The notes beneath the pieces were generated by a model. It searched no databases. It was not told where the DNA came from and saw nothing but the letters and a program-made list of their open reading frames with translations. Below, piece after piece: positions 1 to 8,897 of a stretch of DNA of 64,000 nt. Origin of the DNA: CAIVAT01 sp049317265 (GTDB taxonomy: Bacteria; Bacteroidota; Bacteroidia; Bacteroidales; FEN-979); contig JBMOIP010000004.1 of NCBI GenBank assembly GCA_049317265.1, forward strand, positions 104,179 through 168,178, in the 5' to 3' direction. The number at the start of each line of letters is the position of its first letter. The first letter of the stretch is position 1. The position numbers and the translations under genes are program-made.

Positions 1-321
1 TGAACCAAAGAACTGATATTCAACCGCAAATGTAACCACCGACAGGGGACGGTAACGGCCTCCAGTGACCATGTTGTTATCTTTCCCATAAAAGCCAGCG
101 AAAAGGTCAGTAGAAAGAATGTCGGGAATGCCTTTAAAGCCGGCTCTCGTGAATTGATTCCCGGTAATGGCAACCATGTCATCAAATGCATAGTTGAGCG
201 ACAGCGTGTTTGCATAAAACAGCACACATATCAACAAAATGATCAGGTAGCCGTAATTTCTTCTTTTTCTGTCGGCATTGGAAACGGCAATAACTGTATT
301 TTTCCTGGCTTTTTCTTTCAT
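1..321 (-). CDS. N-terminal fragment of a polytopic TPR/GT-C-like membrane protein
   Basis: Gene cut by the window edge; about 107 residues are visible on the reverse strand. The protein starts with a short basic segment (MKEKARKN), then one membrane helix (GYLIILLICVLFYANTL), followed by a DD pair (YAFDDMVAIT) and the stretch GGRYRPLSVVTFAVEYQFFG. This order of helix, acidic pair and RYRPL motif is what I know from the Bacteroidota family of O-mannosyltransferase-like (GT-C) membrane proteins with C-terminal tetratricopeptide repeats. The TPR part would lie outside the window. An in-frame ATG 42 bases upstream (363) is possible, but it sits only about 12 bases after the -7 box at 375-382, so 321 is preferred. 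Divergent from feoB. Confidence 0.7.
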   Translation of the reverse strand, partial: MKEKARKNTVIAVSNADRKRRNYGYLIILLICVLFYANTLSLNYAFDDMVAITGNQFTRAGFKGIPDILSTDLFAGFYGKDNNMVTGGRYRPLSVVTFAVEYQFFGS

Positions 322-374
322 ATGAATAGGAGTATCCAACTGATGGTTAAATCTGCCCGGCATCAGTTTGGTTT

Positions 375-382
375 CAAAAATA
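375..382 (-). promoter_or_regulatory. -7 promoter element TATTTTTG for the membrane protein at 1-321
   Basis: Reverse-strand TATTTTTG fits the Bacteroidota TAnnTTTG -7 consensus and lies 54 bases upstream of the chosen start. The 154-base spacer between the two divergent genes holds this box and the feoB box and nothing else I recognise. Confidence 0.5.
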
Positions 383-488
383 GTTGTTGAAATTCAAAAA
401 ACCTAATTTACTATTCCTGATTTTTCGATTTTACTCATTGATTTTTGTCTTTTCAGGCTGGAAACCATAGTCTATAGCCATTTTTTCT

Positions 489-496
489 TACCTTTG
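489..496 (+). promoter_or_regulatory. -7 promoter element TACCTTTG of feoAB
   Basis: TACCTTTG is a perfect match to the Bacteroidota TAnnTTTG -7 box, 21 bases before the TTG start codon of feoAB. It therefore supports the TTG start, because an upstream start would precede the transcript. No ferric-uptake-type operator was recognised. Confidence 0.6.
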
Positions 497-517
497 CATT
501 AATTCAATCTAAATTAA

Positions 518-2923
518 TTGGCTACCCTATTTGAACTTAAACAAGGTGAATCGGGCCTGATCACGAAGGTGAAGGGCCGTGGTGCATTTCGCAAGCGAAT
601 CACTGAGATGGGCTTTGTAAAAGGCAGGGAGGTTACCGTTGTAAAGGCAGCTCCATTGCAGGATCCCATTCAATATAAGATCATGGGATACCACATTTCA
701 CTCAGGCAAAGCGAAGCCCGCCTGATCGAAATCCAATCCTCTGCTGAACAACATATTAACATCATCAAATCCCCTGAAATTTATGGTTATGGAGGGACCA
801 TGGAAGAGCAAACAAAACGGTTTGACGACAGGGATCGGGGAAGTACCATAGAGATAGCACTGGTAGGCAATCCCAATTGCGGGAAAACAACCCTATTCAA
901 CGTGGCATCGGGTTCACATGAACGGGTAGGAAATTTTGGAGGGGTCACCGTTGATTCAAAAGAGGCCAAATTCAAACATGCCGGATATACTTTTAATATA
1001 ACCGACCTTCCGGGGACCTATTCTCTTACCGCTTATTCGCCGGAAGAACTATTTGTACGGGCACACATCACCGAAAAAATTCCCGACATTGTGGTCAATG
1101 TCCTTGATGCATCCAACCTTGAAAGGAACTTATACCTGACAACCCAGCTGATCGACATGGATATCAGGGTTGTGATCGCCCTTAACATGTATGATGAATT
1201 TGAAAACACCGGAAATAAGATTGACTACCTGGCGCTTGCCAAACTGTTAGGTATTCCTGTAATTCCAATGGTAAGTTCAAAAGGTGTCGGGATCACTGAA
1301 TTGTTTAACCGGTTAATCGAAGTTTTCGAAGACCGTGATCCGGTGGTGCGACACGTCCATATCAACTATGGAACGGAACTTGAGCGGTCGATCAGCAGGA
1401 TACAAGAGTCGATCCGGCTTGACAAATCGCTGACAGACAGAATATCCTCCCGGTTTTACAGCATCAAACTCCTTGAAAAGGATGCAGCCGTCTTGTTGGC
1501 GATTGAATCCTCAAAACAATTTAAGGCAATAAAGCAAACTGCTGAAAAGGAGATCCTGCGACTGGAATCGACCTTCAGGGAAGATTCCGCAACCCTGGCA
1601 ACGGATGCCAAATATGGCTTTGTGGCCGGTGCACTCAAAGAGACGATGCAAATTGTTCAGAAATCAAATCCCCCGCAATCTGCCAGTGAACGGATCGATT
1701 CGATGCTGACGCACAGGCTCCTTGGATTTCCCATCTTCCTTCTTTTCCTTTGGATCATGTTTCAGTCCACATTTACCCTTGGTGAGATTCCAAAACATTG
1801 GATTGACATGGGAGTTTCCTTTATCGGTTTGCAAACCAGCACTCTCCTCCCCGAAGGTCCACTCAAAGATCTGCTGGTCGATGGAATTATCAACGGTGTC
1901 GGGAGTATCATTGTCTTCCTCCCCAACATTCTCATCCTTTTTTTCTTCATCTCCCTGATGGAAGATACCGGCTACATGGCTCGGGCTGCATTTATCATGG
2001 ATAAACTCATGCACAAGATCGGTCTCCATGGCCAATCCTTCATTCCGCTGATCATGGGTTTTGGATGTAACGTCCCGGCCATTATGGTTACCAGGACGCT
2101 TAAGGACAAAAATGACAGGTTGCTTACCATGCTGATCAACCCGTTCATGTCGTGCAGCGCCCGGCTGCCCGTTTATATCCTGATTTCAGGTGCCATTTTC
2201 CCTGCGCATGCAGGATCGGTGATTTTCGGACTCTATATTACAGGTATCATCCTGGCCATATTGATATCTCTAATCTTTAAAAAGACCTTGTTCAAAAGCC
2301 AGGAAGCGCCATTTGTGATGGAACTTCCTCCCTACCGGATGCCCACATTCCATGTTATTTTACAGCACATGTGGGAAAAAGGCAAACAATACCTCAGTAA
2401 AATGGGAGGAGTTATCCTCATTGCAGTAATCCTGATCTGGGCACTTGAGTATTTTCCAGGAGGGCATACGGTTAGTCCTGAACAGCGGTTGCAAAATTCC
2501 TACATCGCCAGAATAGGTAAAACCATCGAGCCAGCCATTGCGCCCCTGGGATTCGACTGGAGAATGGGAGTCAGCCTGATTACTGGGGCAGCGGCCAAAG
2601 AGGTTGTCGTAAGCACCATGGGTGTCCTTTTTGGCTCAAACCACTTTCATGAAAAAGGAAACCCCAATACACTCGGCGTTCAGCTCCAGCAGGCAACCCA
2701 TCAGGATGGACCGCGCATTGGCAAAACACTGTTCACCCCATTGGTTGGAATTTCATATCTCTTGTTCATTCTCATATATATGCCATGTGTGGCTGTCGTA
2801 GCAACTGTGAACCGTGAATCGGGGAGCTGGAAATGGGCGCTTTTCCTCATCTCCTACACAACAGCCCTTGCATGGTTGCTCTCATTTGCCGTATTTCAAA
2901 TTGGCAGTTTATTCTTAACCTGA
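518..2923 (+). CDS. feoB: Ferrous iron transporter FeoB with fused N-terminal FeoA domain
   Basis: Inner-membrane GTP-dependent Fe2+ importer. Residues 1-75 form an SH3-like FeoA domain. The G domain follows, with G1 GNPNCGKT at 117-124, G3 DLPG at 163-166 and G4 NMYD at 223-226. The membrane half carries the two conserved Cys-containing segments MGFGCNVPAIMVTRTL and NPFMSCSARLP typical of FeoB gates. At 801 residues it is complete for the FeoA-FeoB fusion seen in many Bacteroidota. The start is TTG: the codon before it is a stop (TAA, 515-517), no ATG precedes the FeoA domain, and the promoter box sits 21 bases upstream. It is followed after one base by the small Cys-rich FeoB partner. Confidence 0.96.
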   Translation: MATLFELKQGESGLITKVKGRGAFRKRITEMGFVKGREVTVVKAAPLQDPIQYKIMGYHISLRQSEARLIEIQSSAEQHINIIKSPEIYGYGGTMEEQTKRFDDRDRGSTIEIALVGNPNCGKTTLFNVASGSHERVGNFGGVTVDSKEAKFKHAGYTFNITDLPGTYSLTAYSPEELFVRAHITEKIPDIVVNVLDASNLERNLYLTTQLIDMDIRVVIALNMYDEFENTGNKIDYLALAKLLGIPVIPMVSSKGVGITELFNRLIEVFEDRDPVVRHVHINYGTELERSISRIQESIRLDKSLTDRISSRFYSIKLLEKDAAVLLAIESSKQFKAIKQTAEKEILRLESTFREDSATLATDAKYGFVAGALKETMQIVQKSNPPQSASERIDSMLTHRLLGFPIFLLFLWIMFQSTFTLGEIPKHWIDMGVSFIGLQTSTLLPEGPLKDLLVDGIINGVGSIIVFLPNILILFFFISLMEDTGYMARAAFIMDKLMHKIGLHGQSFIPLIMGFGCNVPAIMVTRTLKDKNDRLLTMLINPFMSCSARLPVYILISGAIFPAHAGSVIFGLYITGIILAILISLIFKKTLFKSQEAPFVMELPPYRMPTFHVILQHMWEKGKQYLSKMGGVILIAVILIWALEYFPGGHTVSPEQRLQNSYIARIGKTIEPAIAPLGFDWRMGVSLITGAAAKEVVVSTMGVLFGSNHFHEKGNPNTLGVQLQQATHQDGPRIGKTLFTPLVGISYLLFILIYMPCVAVVATVNRESGSWKWALFLISYTTALAWLLSFAVFQIGSLFLT

Positions 2924-2924
2924 C

Positions 2925-3092
2925 ATGATCTATCAACTAATTATCGTTAACCTCATCATCCTTTCAGCAATGGTCCTGATGACCATTCGCATTGTTCAGT
3001 TCTTCAGAACCCCACCTTCGAAATGCCATGGTTGCAGCGGATGCAAACTCGAAGAGTTGAAAAACACCCCCCGGCTAAAGCCGGGCAAATAA
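2925..3092 (+). CDS. FeoB-associated Cys-rich small membrane protein
   Basis: A 55-residue protein starting one base after the feoB stop codon. It has one N-terminal membrane helix (IIVNLIILSAMVLMTIRIVQFF) and then a short cytoplasmic tail with CHGCSGC, i.e. Cys-x2-Cys-x2-Cys. This layout matches the small Cys-rich membrane proteins that follow feoB in many anaerobic Bacteroidota and Firmicutes (FeoC-like in position, not in sequence). It probably assists or regulates iron passage through FeoB; that role is inferred from the neighbourhood. The last codons overlap an inverted repeat, CCCGGCT-aa-AGCCGGG (3070-3085), which could form a hairpin at the end of the operon, though no T-run follows. 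Confidence 0.8.
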   Translation: MIYQLIIVNLIILSAMVLMTIRIVQFFRTPPSKCHGCSGCKLEELKNTPRLKPGK

Positions 3093-3103
3093 CCCGTCCG
3101 CCT

Positions 3104-3151
3104 GTCCACTTGTCCACTTGTCCACTTGTCCACTTGTCCACTTGTCCCCTT
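3104..3151. repeat. 8-bp tandem repeat, five perfect copies of GTCCACTT
   Basis: Five exact copies of GTCCACTT (3104-3143) and one degenerate copy GTCCCCTT (3144-3151) fill the spacer between the feo operon and the NlpC/P60 gene and end directly before its -7 box. Similar 7-8-bp period arrays of other sequence occur at four more places in this window. Confidence 0.95.
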
Positions 3152-3158
3152 TTCTTCC

Positions 3159-3166
3159 TACCTTTG
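3159..3166 (+). promoter_or_regulatory. -7 promoter element TACCTTTG of the NlpC/P60 gene
   Basis: Perfect TAnnTTTG match ending 12 bases before the ATG at 3179. With the usual distance to the start point, the mRNA leader would be only a few bases. Confidence 0.55.
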
Positions 3167-3178
3167 CCCCTCTAAAAA

Positions 3179-3997
3179 ATGTCCACCATGGAAAATGGCA
3201 TCTGTCTCCAAAGCGTAATTCCAGTGCGATGTGAACCTTCTCACAAGTCGGAGATGGTTACCCAGATCTTGTTCGGGGAACTCTACAAGGTAACCGAAAA
3301 AACCAGTTCCTGGCTGAAAATCAAACTGTTGTATGATGGTTATGAAGGTTGGATCAGCGCCATCCAGGCTTCACTGCTGGATGATGAGGAGTACCTCCGC
3401 CTGTCGGAGTCGCCAAAACAAATTACCCTTGACCTTGTACAACTCCTTACCAATGATACTCCACCTTCGTTTATTCCTATTGTCCTTGGAAGTTCACTTC
3501 CGGCCATGAATGATTCTATGATTTCTGTAGGACAACATCGGTTTCATTTTGAAGGAACCCTTTCAGATTCAACCATCAATGAGACAAAAGCCGATATCAT
3601 AAAACACAGGGATGTCGCACTGCAGCTCCTCGAAGATGCTAAAATTTATCTCAATTCCCCTTATTTATGGGGTGGTCGCACACCCTTTGGCATCGACTGT
3701 TCAGGTTTCACCCAAATGGCCTATAAACTACAGGGTTTCAAACTATTAAGAGATGCATCACAACAGGCAACACAGGGAGAGGTGGTTGGTTTGCTTGCGG
3801 AAGCCAAACCCGCCGACCTGGCTTTCTTTGACGACGCTGAAGGAAACATCAACCATGTGGGGATACTGATCAATCGCCAGTATATAATGCACTGTTCCGG
3901 GTCGGTAAGGATAGACTCCCTTGACCATGAAGGAATTTACAATGAAAGCGAGCAGAAATACACCCACAAGCTAAGGCTAATCAAACGCATTCTGTAG
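3179..3997 (+). CDS. NlpC/P60 family cell-wall peptidase with N-terminal SH3-like domain
   Basis: Predicted gamma-D-glutamyl-diaminoacyl endopeptidase acting on peptidoglycan stem peptides. Residues 1-80 look like a bacterial SH3 domain (VIPVRCEPSHKSEMVTQILFG, then WLKIKLLYDGYEGWI). The C-terminal 130 residues are the C40 peptidase: the nucleophile in GIDCSGFTQMAY, the general-base His in INHVGILI, and a third polar residue in MHCSG. Length (272) is normal for the dipeptidyl-peptidase VI-type enzymes of Bacteroidota. No signal peptide is visible, so it may work on imported muropeptides in the cytoplasm. The gene has its own promoter box and converges with the barrel gene at 4001, leaving three bases between stops. 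A second in-frame ATG at 3188 is an alternative start. Confidence 0.88.
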   Translation: MSTMENGICLQSVIPVRCEPSHKSEMVTQILFGELYKVTEKTSSWLKIKLLYDGYEGWISAIQASLLDDEEYLRLSESPKQITLDLVQLLTNDTPPSFIPIVLGSSLPAMNDSMISVGQHRFHFEGTLSDSTINETKADIIKHRDVALQLLEDAKIYLNSPYLWGGRTPFGIDCSGFTQMAYKLQGFKLLRDASQQATQGEVVGLLAEAKPADLAFFDDAEGNINHVGILINRQYIMHCSGSVRIDSLDHEGIYNESEQKYTHKLRLIKRIL

Positions 3998-4000
3998 GGA

Positions 4001-4696
4001 TCAATAGTCGCCTGTGGACTGCTGCCGGGGGATTTTGGCGATTTTTTCCTGGTTGAAAACCCATATAACCCTTACACTGATCACATTGTTGAATTGTTTG
4101 CGTGTTTCAGGTTTCCTAGGATAAATTTTGGGGTTGTCAACAATTACGGTGCGGTTGCTTTTCACCGAATACTGGTACCTGATATTCGCCCAAAGCTTAC
4201 TCCATATCCGAATCTGCAAGTCGCCAATAATCGAAATGTCATTGTTTGATAGAGGCGTCTGGTAATTATAAAGAGTGTCAAAAAAGGCGTTATGAGTCTC
4301 CTTGTAGTTGATCAGCTGACCGTAACTGAAGCCCAATCCGCCAGATATCAGCTTCTTATCTGAAACATGAACCAGTATGGGAATCTCGGCATAATCCTGG
4401 GAAAGAGTGTAAGAATACGACGTGGTAGAATCTGATCCCCCGTTATGGTGGCTTCCTTTCTGAGAATAGAGCAATTCCATGCTCACCGACCAGTTTTTTT
4501 TCTTCCCGAAAGGAACGGCAACCATGGGCCCTACATTTAGGCCTACCTTGTGAAATCCATACAAATCATCACCATCAACCTGCGTGATATTCATTCCGAG
4601 GCTTACTGCACCAAGAATTCTCTGTGACTGAACATCATAGGAAAATAACAGCAAAATTACAAGTAGAAAAGGAAGTAGAATTAATTGTTTAACCAT
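4001..4696 (-). CDS. Outer-membrane beta-barrel protein (PorT-like)
   Basis: 231 residues with a clear signal peptide (hydrophobic core LILLPFLLVILLLFSYDVQSQ, cleavage near QSQ). The mature part alternates polar and hydrophobic residues in the manner of a small eight-stranded barrel: SLGMNIT, VGLNVGPMVAVPFG, WSVSMELLYSQKG, SGGLGFSYGQL, WANIRYQYSVKS, VISVRVIWVF. This is the pattern of the Bacteroidota outer-membrane barrel family PF13568, to which PorT of the T9SS belongs. Its specific function is unknown. It lies 62 bases after tex on the same strand and no -7 box is evident, so it may be transcribed from the tex operon. Confidence 0.7.
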   Translation of the reverse strand: MVKQLILLPFLLVILLLFSYDVQSQRILGAVSLGMNITQVDGDDLYGFHKVGLNVGPMVAVPFGKKKNWSVSMELLYSQKGSHHNGGSDSTTSYSYTLSQDYAEIPILVHVSDKKLISGGLGFSYGQLINYKETHNAFFDTLYNYQTPLSNNDISIIGDLQIRIWSKLWANIRYQYSVKSNRTVIVDNPKIYPRKPETRKQFNNVISVRVIWVFNQEKIAKIPRQQSTGDY

Positions 4697-4758
4697 TTAG
4701 CTAACAGTGACGATGAATGACCAACCAGGAATAGTAACAAATTGTTTAACGCCTAAAA

Positions 4759-6906
4759 TCAGGGCTTAGTATGCTGACCTTTCATGGTTAACTGAATCCT
4801 TTTACGTTCCATATCAATTTCAAGAACCTCAACCATCACCTTTTGATTGAGTTTAACCACATCGTTGGGATCTTTCACAAAGCGGTCGGCAAGCTGGCTG
4901 ATATGCACCAGGCCGTCCTGGTGAACTCCCAGGTCAACAAAAACGCCGAAATTTGTAATATTGGTAATGATGCCCGGCAACTTCATCCCAATACGAAGGT
5001 CGTCGATGGAATGAATGTGCTTGTCAAATTCGAACATTTCGAATTGCTTCCTGGGATCACGGCCGGGTTTCGCCAGTTCCTGGAAAATATCGTTGAGGGT
5101 TGGCAATCCGATGGTTGAACTGGTAAACTCTTCGAGGTTTAATTTAGAACGCAGTTCAGGCAGTGCGATAAGATCGTCAACCGTGCAGTTTAACTTTTTT
5201 GCCATACGATCCACTACCTGGTAACTTTCCGGATGAACAGCGCTCCGGTCAAGCGGATTTTTTGCATCCCTGATCCTCAGGAAGCCTGCTGCCTGTTCAA
5301 ACGCCTTGTCGCCAAACCTGGCCACTTTCCTGAGGTCAGCTCGTGACAGAAATGGGCCGTTTTCATTACGGAATGTGATGATATTTTTTGCAAGGGCAGG
5401 TCCTAATCCCGACACATAAGTAAGCAACTCTTCACTGGCTGTATTAACCTCAACCCCTACCTTGTTTACACAACTCACCACAGTATCTTCGAGGCTTTTC
5501 ATCAATGCAGCCTGATCAACATCGTGCTGGTATTGTCCGACACCAATGGATTTAGGTTCAATTTTAACCAGCTCGGCCAATGGATCGACCAGGCGCCTGC
5601 CAATGGAGACTGCCCCGCGAACAGTGATGTCATAGTCCGGAAATTCCTTCCTGGCAACGGCAGAGGCAGAATAGACGGATGCCCCGCTTTCATTGACAGC
5701 CAGGGCAACTATGTCCCTGTCAAACGGAATGGCTTTGATAAGGCGTTCGGTTTCACGTCCGGCTGTGCCATTCCCTATGGCGATCGCTTCAATTTTGTAA
5801 GCATTTACCAGGCTTTTAATTTTATGAATAGCCTCTTTTACCTCATTTTGAGGAGGATGAGGATAGATCGTTTCATTGTGGACAAGTTTTCCCTGCCGGT
5901 CAAGACAAACAATTTTGCATCCTGTGCGGAAGCCCGGATCGATGGCCAGCACATTCTTTTGTCCCAATGGCGGAGCAAGCAGCAACTGCCTCATGTTTTC
6001 AGCAAAGACCCTTATTGCCTCTGCATCAGCCTTTTCTTTTGCCCATTGGCGCATTTCAGTTTCAATGGACGGAAAAAGAAGACGCTTGCAACTGTCGGCA
6101 ATGGCATTCTTTACCACGACAGTTGAGTTGTTATTTCCTTTAACAAACATCCGCTCCAGAATTTCGAAAGCGTGGTCCTCTTCAACAGCGACAGAAATTC
6201 TTAAAAAACCTTCGTTTTCACCGCGGAACATCGCCAGTAAACGGTGGGAAGGCGCCCTGTGCAAGGGTTCATGATAGTCAAAGTACATCTGGAAGTTTAT
6301 ACCATCCTGGTCTTTTCCTTTGACAACTTTGGCCGACACATCCGACTCTTTTTGAAACAATGACCGGATCCGCCTTCGGGCATGTGCGTCTTCATTAACT
6401 TTTTCGGCAATAATGTCGCTGGCTCCCTGGATGGCATCTTCTACAGTAGCAACACCCTTTTCCAAATCAATAAATTTCGCAGCCTTTAACTCAATATCAT
6501 CGTAATATTGCGAAAAAATCAAATTTGCGAGCGGTTCCAACCCCTTCTCCCTTGCTATACTTGCTCGTGTTCTCCGTTTGGGCTTGTAAGGCAAATAAAT
6601 ATCCTCCAGTTCAGCCATCGTTGATGCACTGTTGACAGCATTCTCCAGTTCCGGGGTTAATTTTTCCTGCTCCTGCAACGATTTAAGGATCGCTCCCCTC
6701 CTGGCATCCAGTTCCCGCAGTTGGGCAAGCCGGTCCCTGACCTGGGCAATCACCACCTCATCCATGGTACCGGTCATCTCCTTCCTGTATCGGGCGATAA
6801 AGGGAATTGTTGCCCCTGAATCAAGTAGATTTATTGTATTCTGGACAAATCCGGCAGCAAGTTTGAGCTCACCGGCAATGATCTGTGTATACTTGTCGTT
6901 TGTCAT
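4759..6906 (-). CDS. tex: Tex family RNA-binding S1-domain protein
   Basis: A 715-residue homologue of Tex, a transcription-associated RNA-binding protein. N-terminal helical region, then the YqgF/RuvX-like nuclease-fold segment (LAIDPGFRTGCKIV), a helix-hairpin-helix region (ELLTYVSGLGPALAKNI) and a C-terminal S1 domain (RIGMKLPGIITNITNFGVFVD ... QDGLVHISQLAD). The order and length are standard for Tex. Its ATG overlaps the stop of the upstream T9SS cargo gene by four bases (ATGA), so translation is probably coupled. Cytoplasmic; the link to a surface-protein gene is positional only. Confidence 0.93.
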   Translation of the reverse strand: MTNDKYTQIIAGELKLAAGFVQNTINLLDSGATIPFIARYRKEMTGTMDEVVIAQVRDRLAQLRELDARRGAILKSLQEQEKLTPELENAVNSASTMAELEDIYLPYKPKRRTRASIAREKGLEPLANLIFSQYYDDIELKAAKFIDLEKGVATVEDAIQGASDIIAEKVNEDAHARRRIRSLFQKESDVSAKVVKGKDQDGINFQMYFDYHEPLHRAPSHRLLAMFRGENEGFLRISVAVEEDHAFEILERMFVKGNNNSTVVVKNAIADSCKRLLFPSIETEMRQWAKEKADAEAIRVFAENMRQLLLAPPLGQKNVLAIDPGFRTGCKIVCLDRQGKLVHNETIYPHPPQNEVKEAIHKIKSLVNAYKIEAIAIGNGTAGRETERLIKAIPFDRDIVALAVNESGASVYSASAVARKEFPDYDITVRGAVSIGRRLVDPLAELVKIEPKSIGVGQYQHDVDQAALMKSLEDTVVSCVNKVGVEVNTASEELLTYVSGLGPALAKNIITFRNENGPFLSRADLRKVARFGDKAFEQAAGFLRIRDAKNPLDRSAVHPESYQVVDRMAKKLNCTVDDLIALPELRSKLNLEEFTSSTIGLPTLNDIFQELAKPGRDPRKQFEMFEFDKHIHSIDDLRIGMKLPGIITNITNFGVFVDLGVHQDGLVHISQLADRFVKDPNDVVKLNQKVMVEVLEIDMERKRIQLTMKGQHTKP

Positions 6907-8897
6907 CGAATTATTGTCACCGTACCTTTAAAAACTACATTGCCCTGGGTGATGATATCCTGTCCAAGGAAGCCGATATGAACTATCCAGACATACGATT
7001 CAGGCGGGCAGACCTGCCCACCTGCAAGACCGTCCCAACCCTTGTCAACATCATCTGATTCAAAGACCAACTGGCCCCATCGGTCATAAATGACCATATT
7101 GAAAGTGATATTCTTATACAGTCCGGTTACCCTGAAAAAATCATTGACCCCATCTCCATTGGGCGAAAAGGCATTGGGAATAAAATACTCAAAAACCTTC
7201 ACAAAGGTTGTATCTGAATTGTAACAGCAATGAATATCCTCCACTTCAGCCCAATAGGAGTCCTGTCTGCCAACACTGATAATTGAATCCTTCGAACCGG
7301 TCGACCACAAATAATCGGTGAAGCCACCTCCTGCATGCAGATTAATCGTTGATCCTGAATACAATAAAATCGTGTCCGCCAAAACAATATGTGGTTTAGG
7401 ATAGCTCGTGATCCTGACAGAATCCGTAAAACTCTGTCCATTGAACTTCTCGGTAAGTTTAACCCAATAGGGCCCGGGATTGGCATAATAGTGGGTGGCA
7501 TCAAGCGTATTTATGGTTCCGCCATCCCCGAAATCCCATATAACTGAATCAATATTTGACTTGTTGGTAATTTTGAAGCGGGTGACATCGCCGTGACAGA
7601 CACTATCCCAGGTAAACGGGGGTACATTAAGGTAGCTTTGTACAAAATTGGGAAGGCTGAATATGCTTTTACGTCCCAGCAGTGGAAAAAGAGTGCCAGG
7701 GATATTATTTATTCTGTTATAGTTGCAGGCTGCTCCAAGGCGGTTCGGATTATAGATCACTTCCAGCGAATCTCTCTTTGAGCGGATATTAATAGTCCGG
7801 GACAGGTAGATACGTCCATCGGGAGCCAATTGCAGGGCATATAAACGAATCGCTGCCGATGAATCAATGATAACCGGGTTATTAAACCCATTTACCAGGT
7901 CAAATTGATAGATGCAGGTTGGCTTTTTAGGAATCAGACCTCCCAGGTAATCAAGAACAGAGGCATATAATTTTTTCCCGTCAGGAGAAAACTCAATCCC
8001 GTAAGGGTTAATGTCGGGCCTGGTTACGTGATAGGATCTGGGACTGGAAATAACTCCGGTGGCATCGTTGAAATCAAAAACCTCAACTAACTTGTCGTAT
8101 GGAAGGGCCAGGGCCAGTTTGCTGCCATCAGGAGCACACTTCATATAGCCTGCCTGGTTGTTTCTGCCTAATATTGTGAGGGTAGTATGGGTCGAACCGA
8201 CAGAACTTATCACAGGTGCACCGATACCGTTTCCGGTTACCAGGTAAGCATAGAATTCATTGGATTCCCATTTATGGGCAATGACCCAAAACCCTGTTTT
8301 GTCCCGGTTGGCTACAGCCGTGATTTTCTGACACACGGGTGAAAGAAGTGGCTTGTTTAACACCGAGGAGATCGCATCTCCCAGGCCATTACGTAGCTTC
8401 ATGTCAACAATCGTGTAGGTAAGACCTTTCGTAGTGTATTTTGTCGAATCGGTCAGATCGTATTTGATCAGGTCCACCGTGAAAATATAGTAGAGCGATT
8501 CATCTCCCGGCCAGGGAATTACAATGCAGGGTTGTGTAATCCCCACATAACCATCGAGTTCTGTTGCATTCGGCATGGGGGTAAAGGTGCTATCCCATAC
8601 GACACGGCCGTTGGTAGCAAACCTGAAATTTCCCATGCTGTCACAAATGGATGCAGTAGCCTGTACGGCATTGATCACATTCTGATTGGCTAATGGAACC
8701 GGGGGGCCAAAACGAAAATCAATCCCTGCTTTTTCACCAAAATACCATAACTCCGCCTGCTTTTGTGACCTTGGGCAATTGCTCTTATACCAGGTAGATT
8801 GCCCCTGCATAACAAAGGCAACCAACATAAACAGCATTGACAATAGGAATTGTCCTGAACTTGCTGCCAGAAATTTATAGGATCTCTTTTTCGGCAC
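6903..8897 (-). CDS. Secreted T9SS type B (CHU_C) protein with PKD and propeller-like regions
   Basis: 664 residues. A signal peptide region (SGQFLLSMLFMLVAFVMQGQS) is followed by WYFGEKAGIDFRFGPP, typical of Bacteroidota surface proteins with an N-terminal beta-propeller-like fold; blocks such as CAPDGSKLALALPYD and FSPDGKKLYAS resemble WD40/PD40 blades. A PKD domain follows (DSVIWDFGDGG ... THYYANPGPYWVKL). The last 85 residues are a gliding-motility-associated CHU_C domain (FIPNAFSPNGDGVNDFF ... MVIYDRWGQLVFE), the type B T9SS signal. The start is GTG at 8897, sharing one base with the upstream TAG stop. Predicted to be exported and displayed on the cell surface. Confidence 0.88.
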   Translation of the reverse strand: MPKKRSYKFLAASSGQFLLSMLFMLVAFVMQGQSTWYKSNCPRSQKQAELWYFGEKAGIDFRFGPPVPLANQNVINAVQATASICDSMGNFRFATNGRVVWDSTFTPMPNATELDGYVGITQPCIVIPWPGDESLYYIFTVDLIKYDLTDSTKYTTKGLTYTIVDMKLRNGLGDAISSVLNKPLLSPVCQKITAVANRDKTGFWVIAHKWESNEFYAYLVTGNGIGAPVISSVGSTHTTLTILGRNNQAGYMKCAPDGSKLALALPYDKLVEVFDFNDATGVISSPRSYHVTRPDINPYGIEFSPDGKKLYASVLDYLGGLIPKKPTCIYQFDLVNGFNNPVIIDSSAAIRLYALQLAPDGRIYLSRTINIRSKRDSLEVIYNPNRLGAACNYNRINNIPGTLFPLLGRKSIFSLPNFVQSYLNVPPFTWDSVCHGDVTRFKITNKSNIDSVIWDFGDGGTINTLDATHYYANPGPYWVKLTEKFNGQSFTDSVRITSYPKPHIVLADTILLYSGSTINLHAGGGFTDYLWSTGSKDSIISVGRQDSYWAEVEDIHCCYNSDTTFVKVFEYFIPNAFSPNGDGVNDFFRVTGLYKNITFNMVIYDRWGQLVFESDDVDKGWDGLAGGQVCPPESYVWIVHIGFLGQDIITQGNVVFKGTVTIIR

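Noticed and set aside
3104..3151. Possible iteron-type origin or binding array
   Set aside because: Five 8-bp copies without a replication gene, DnaA boxes or AT-rich unwinding region nearby; it resembles the other short-period arrays.
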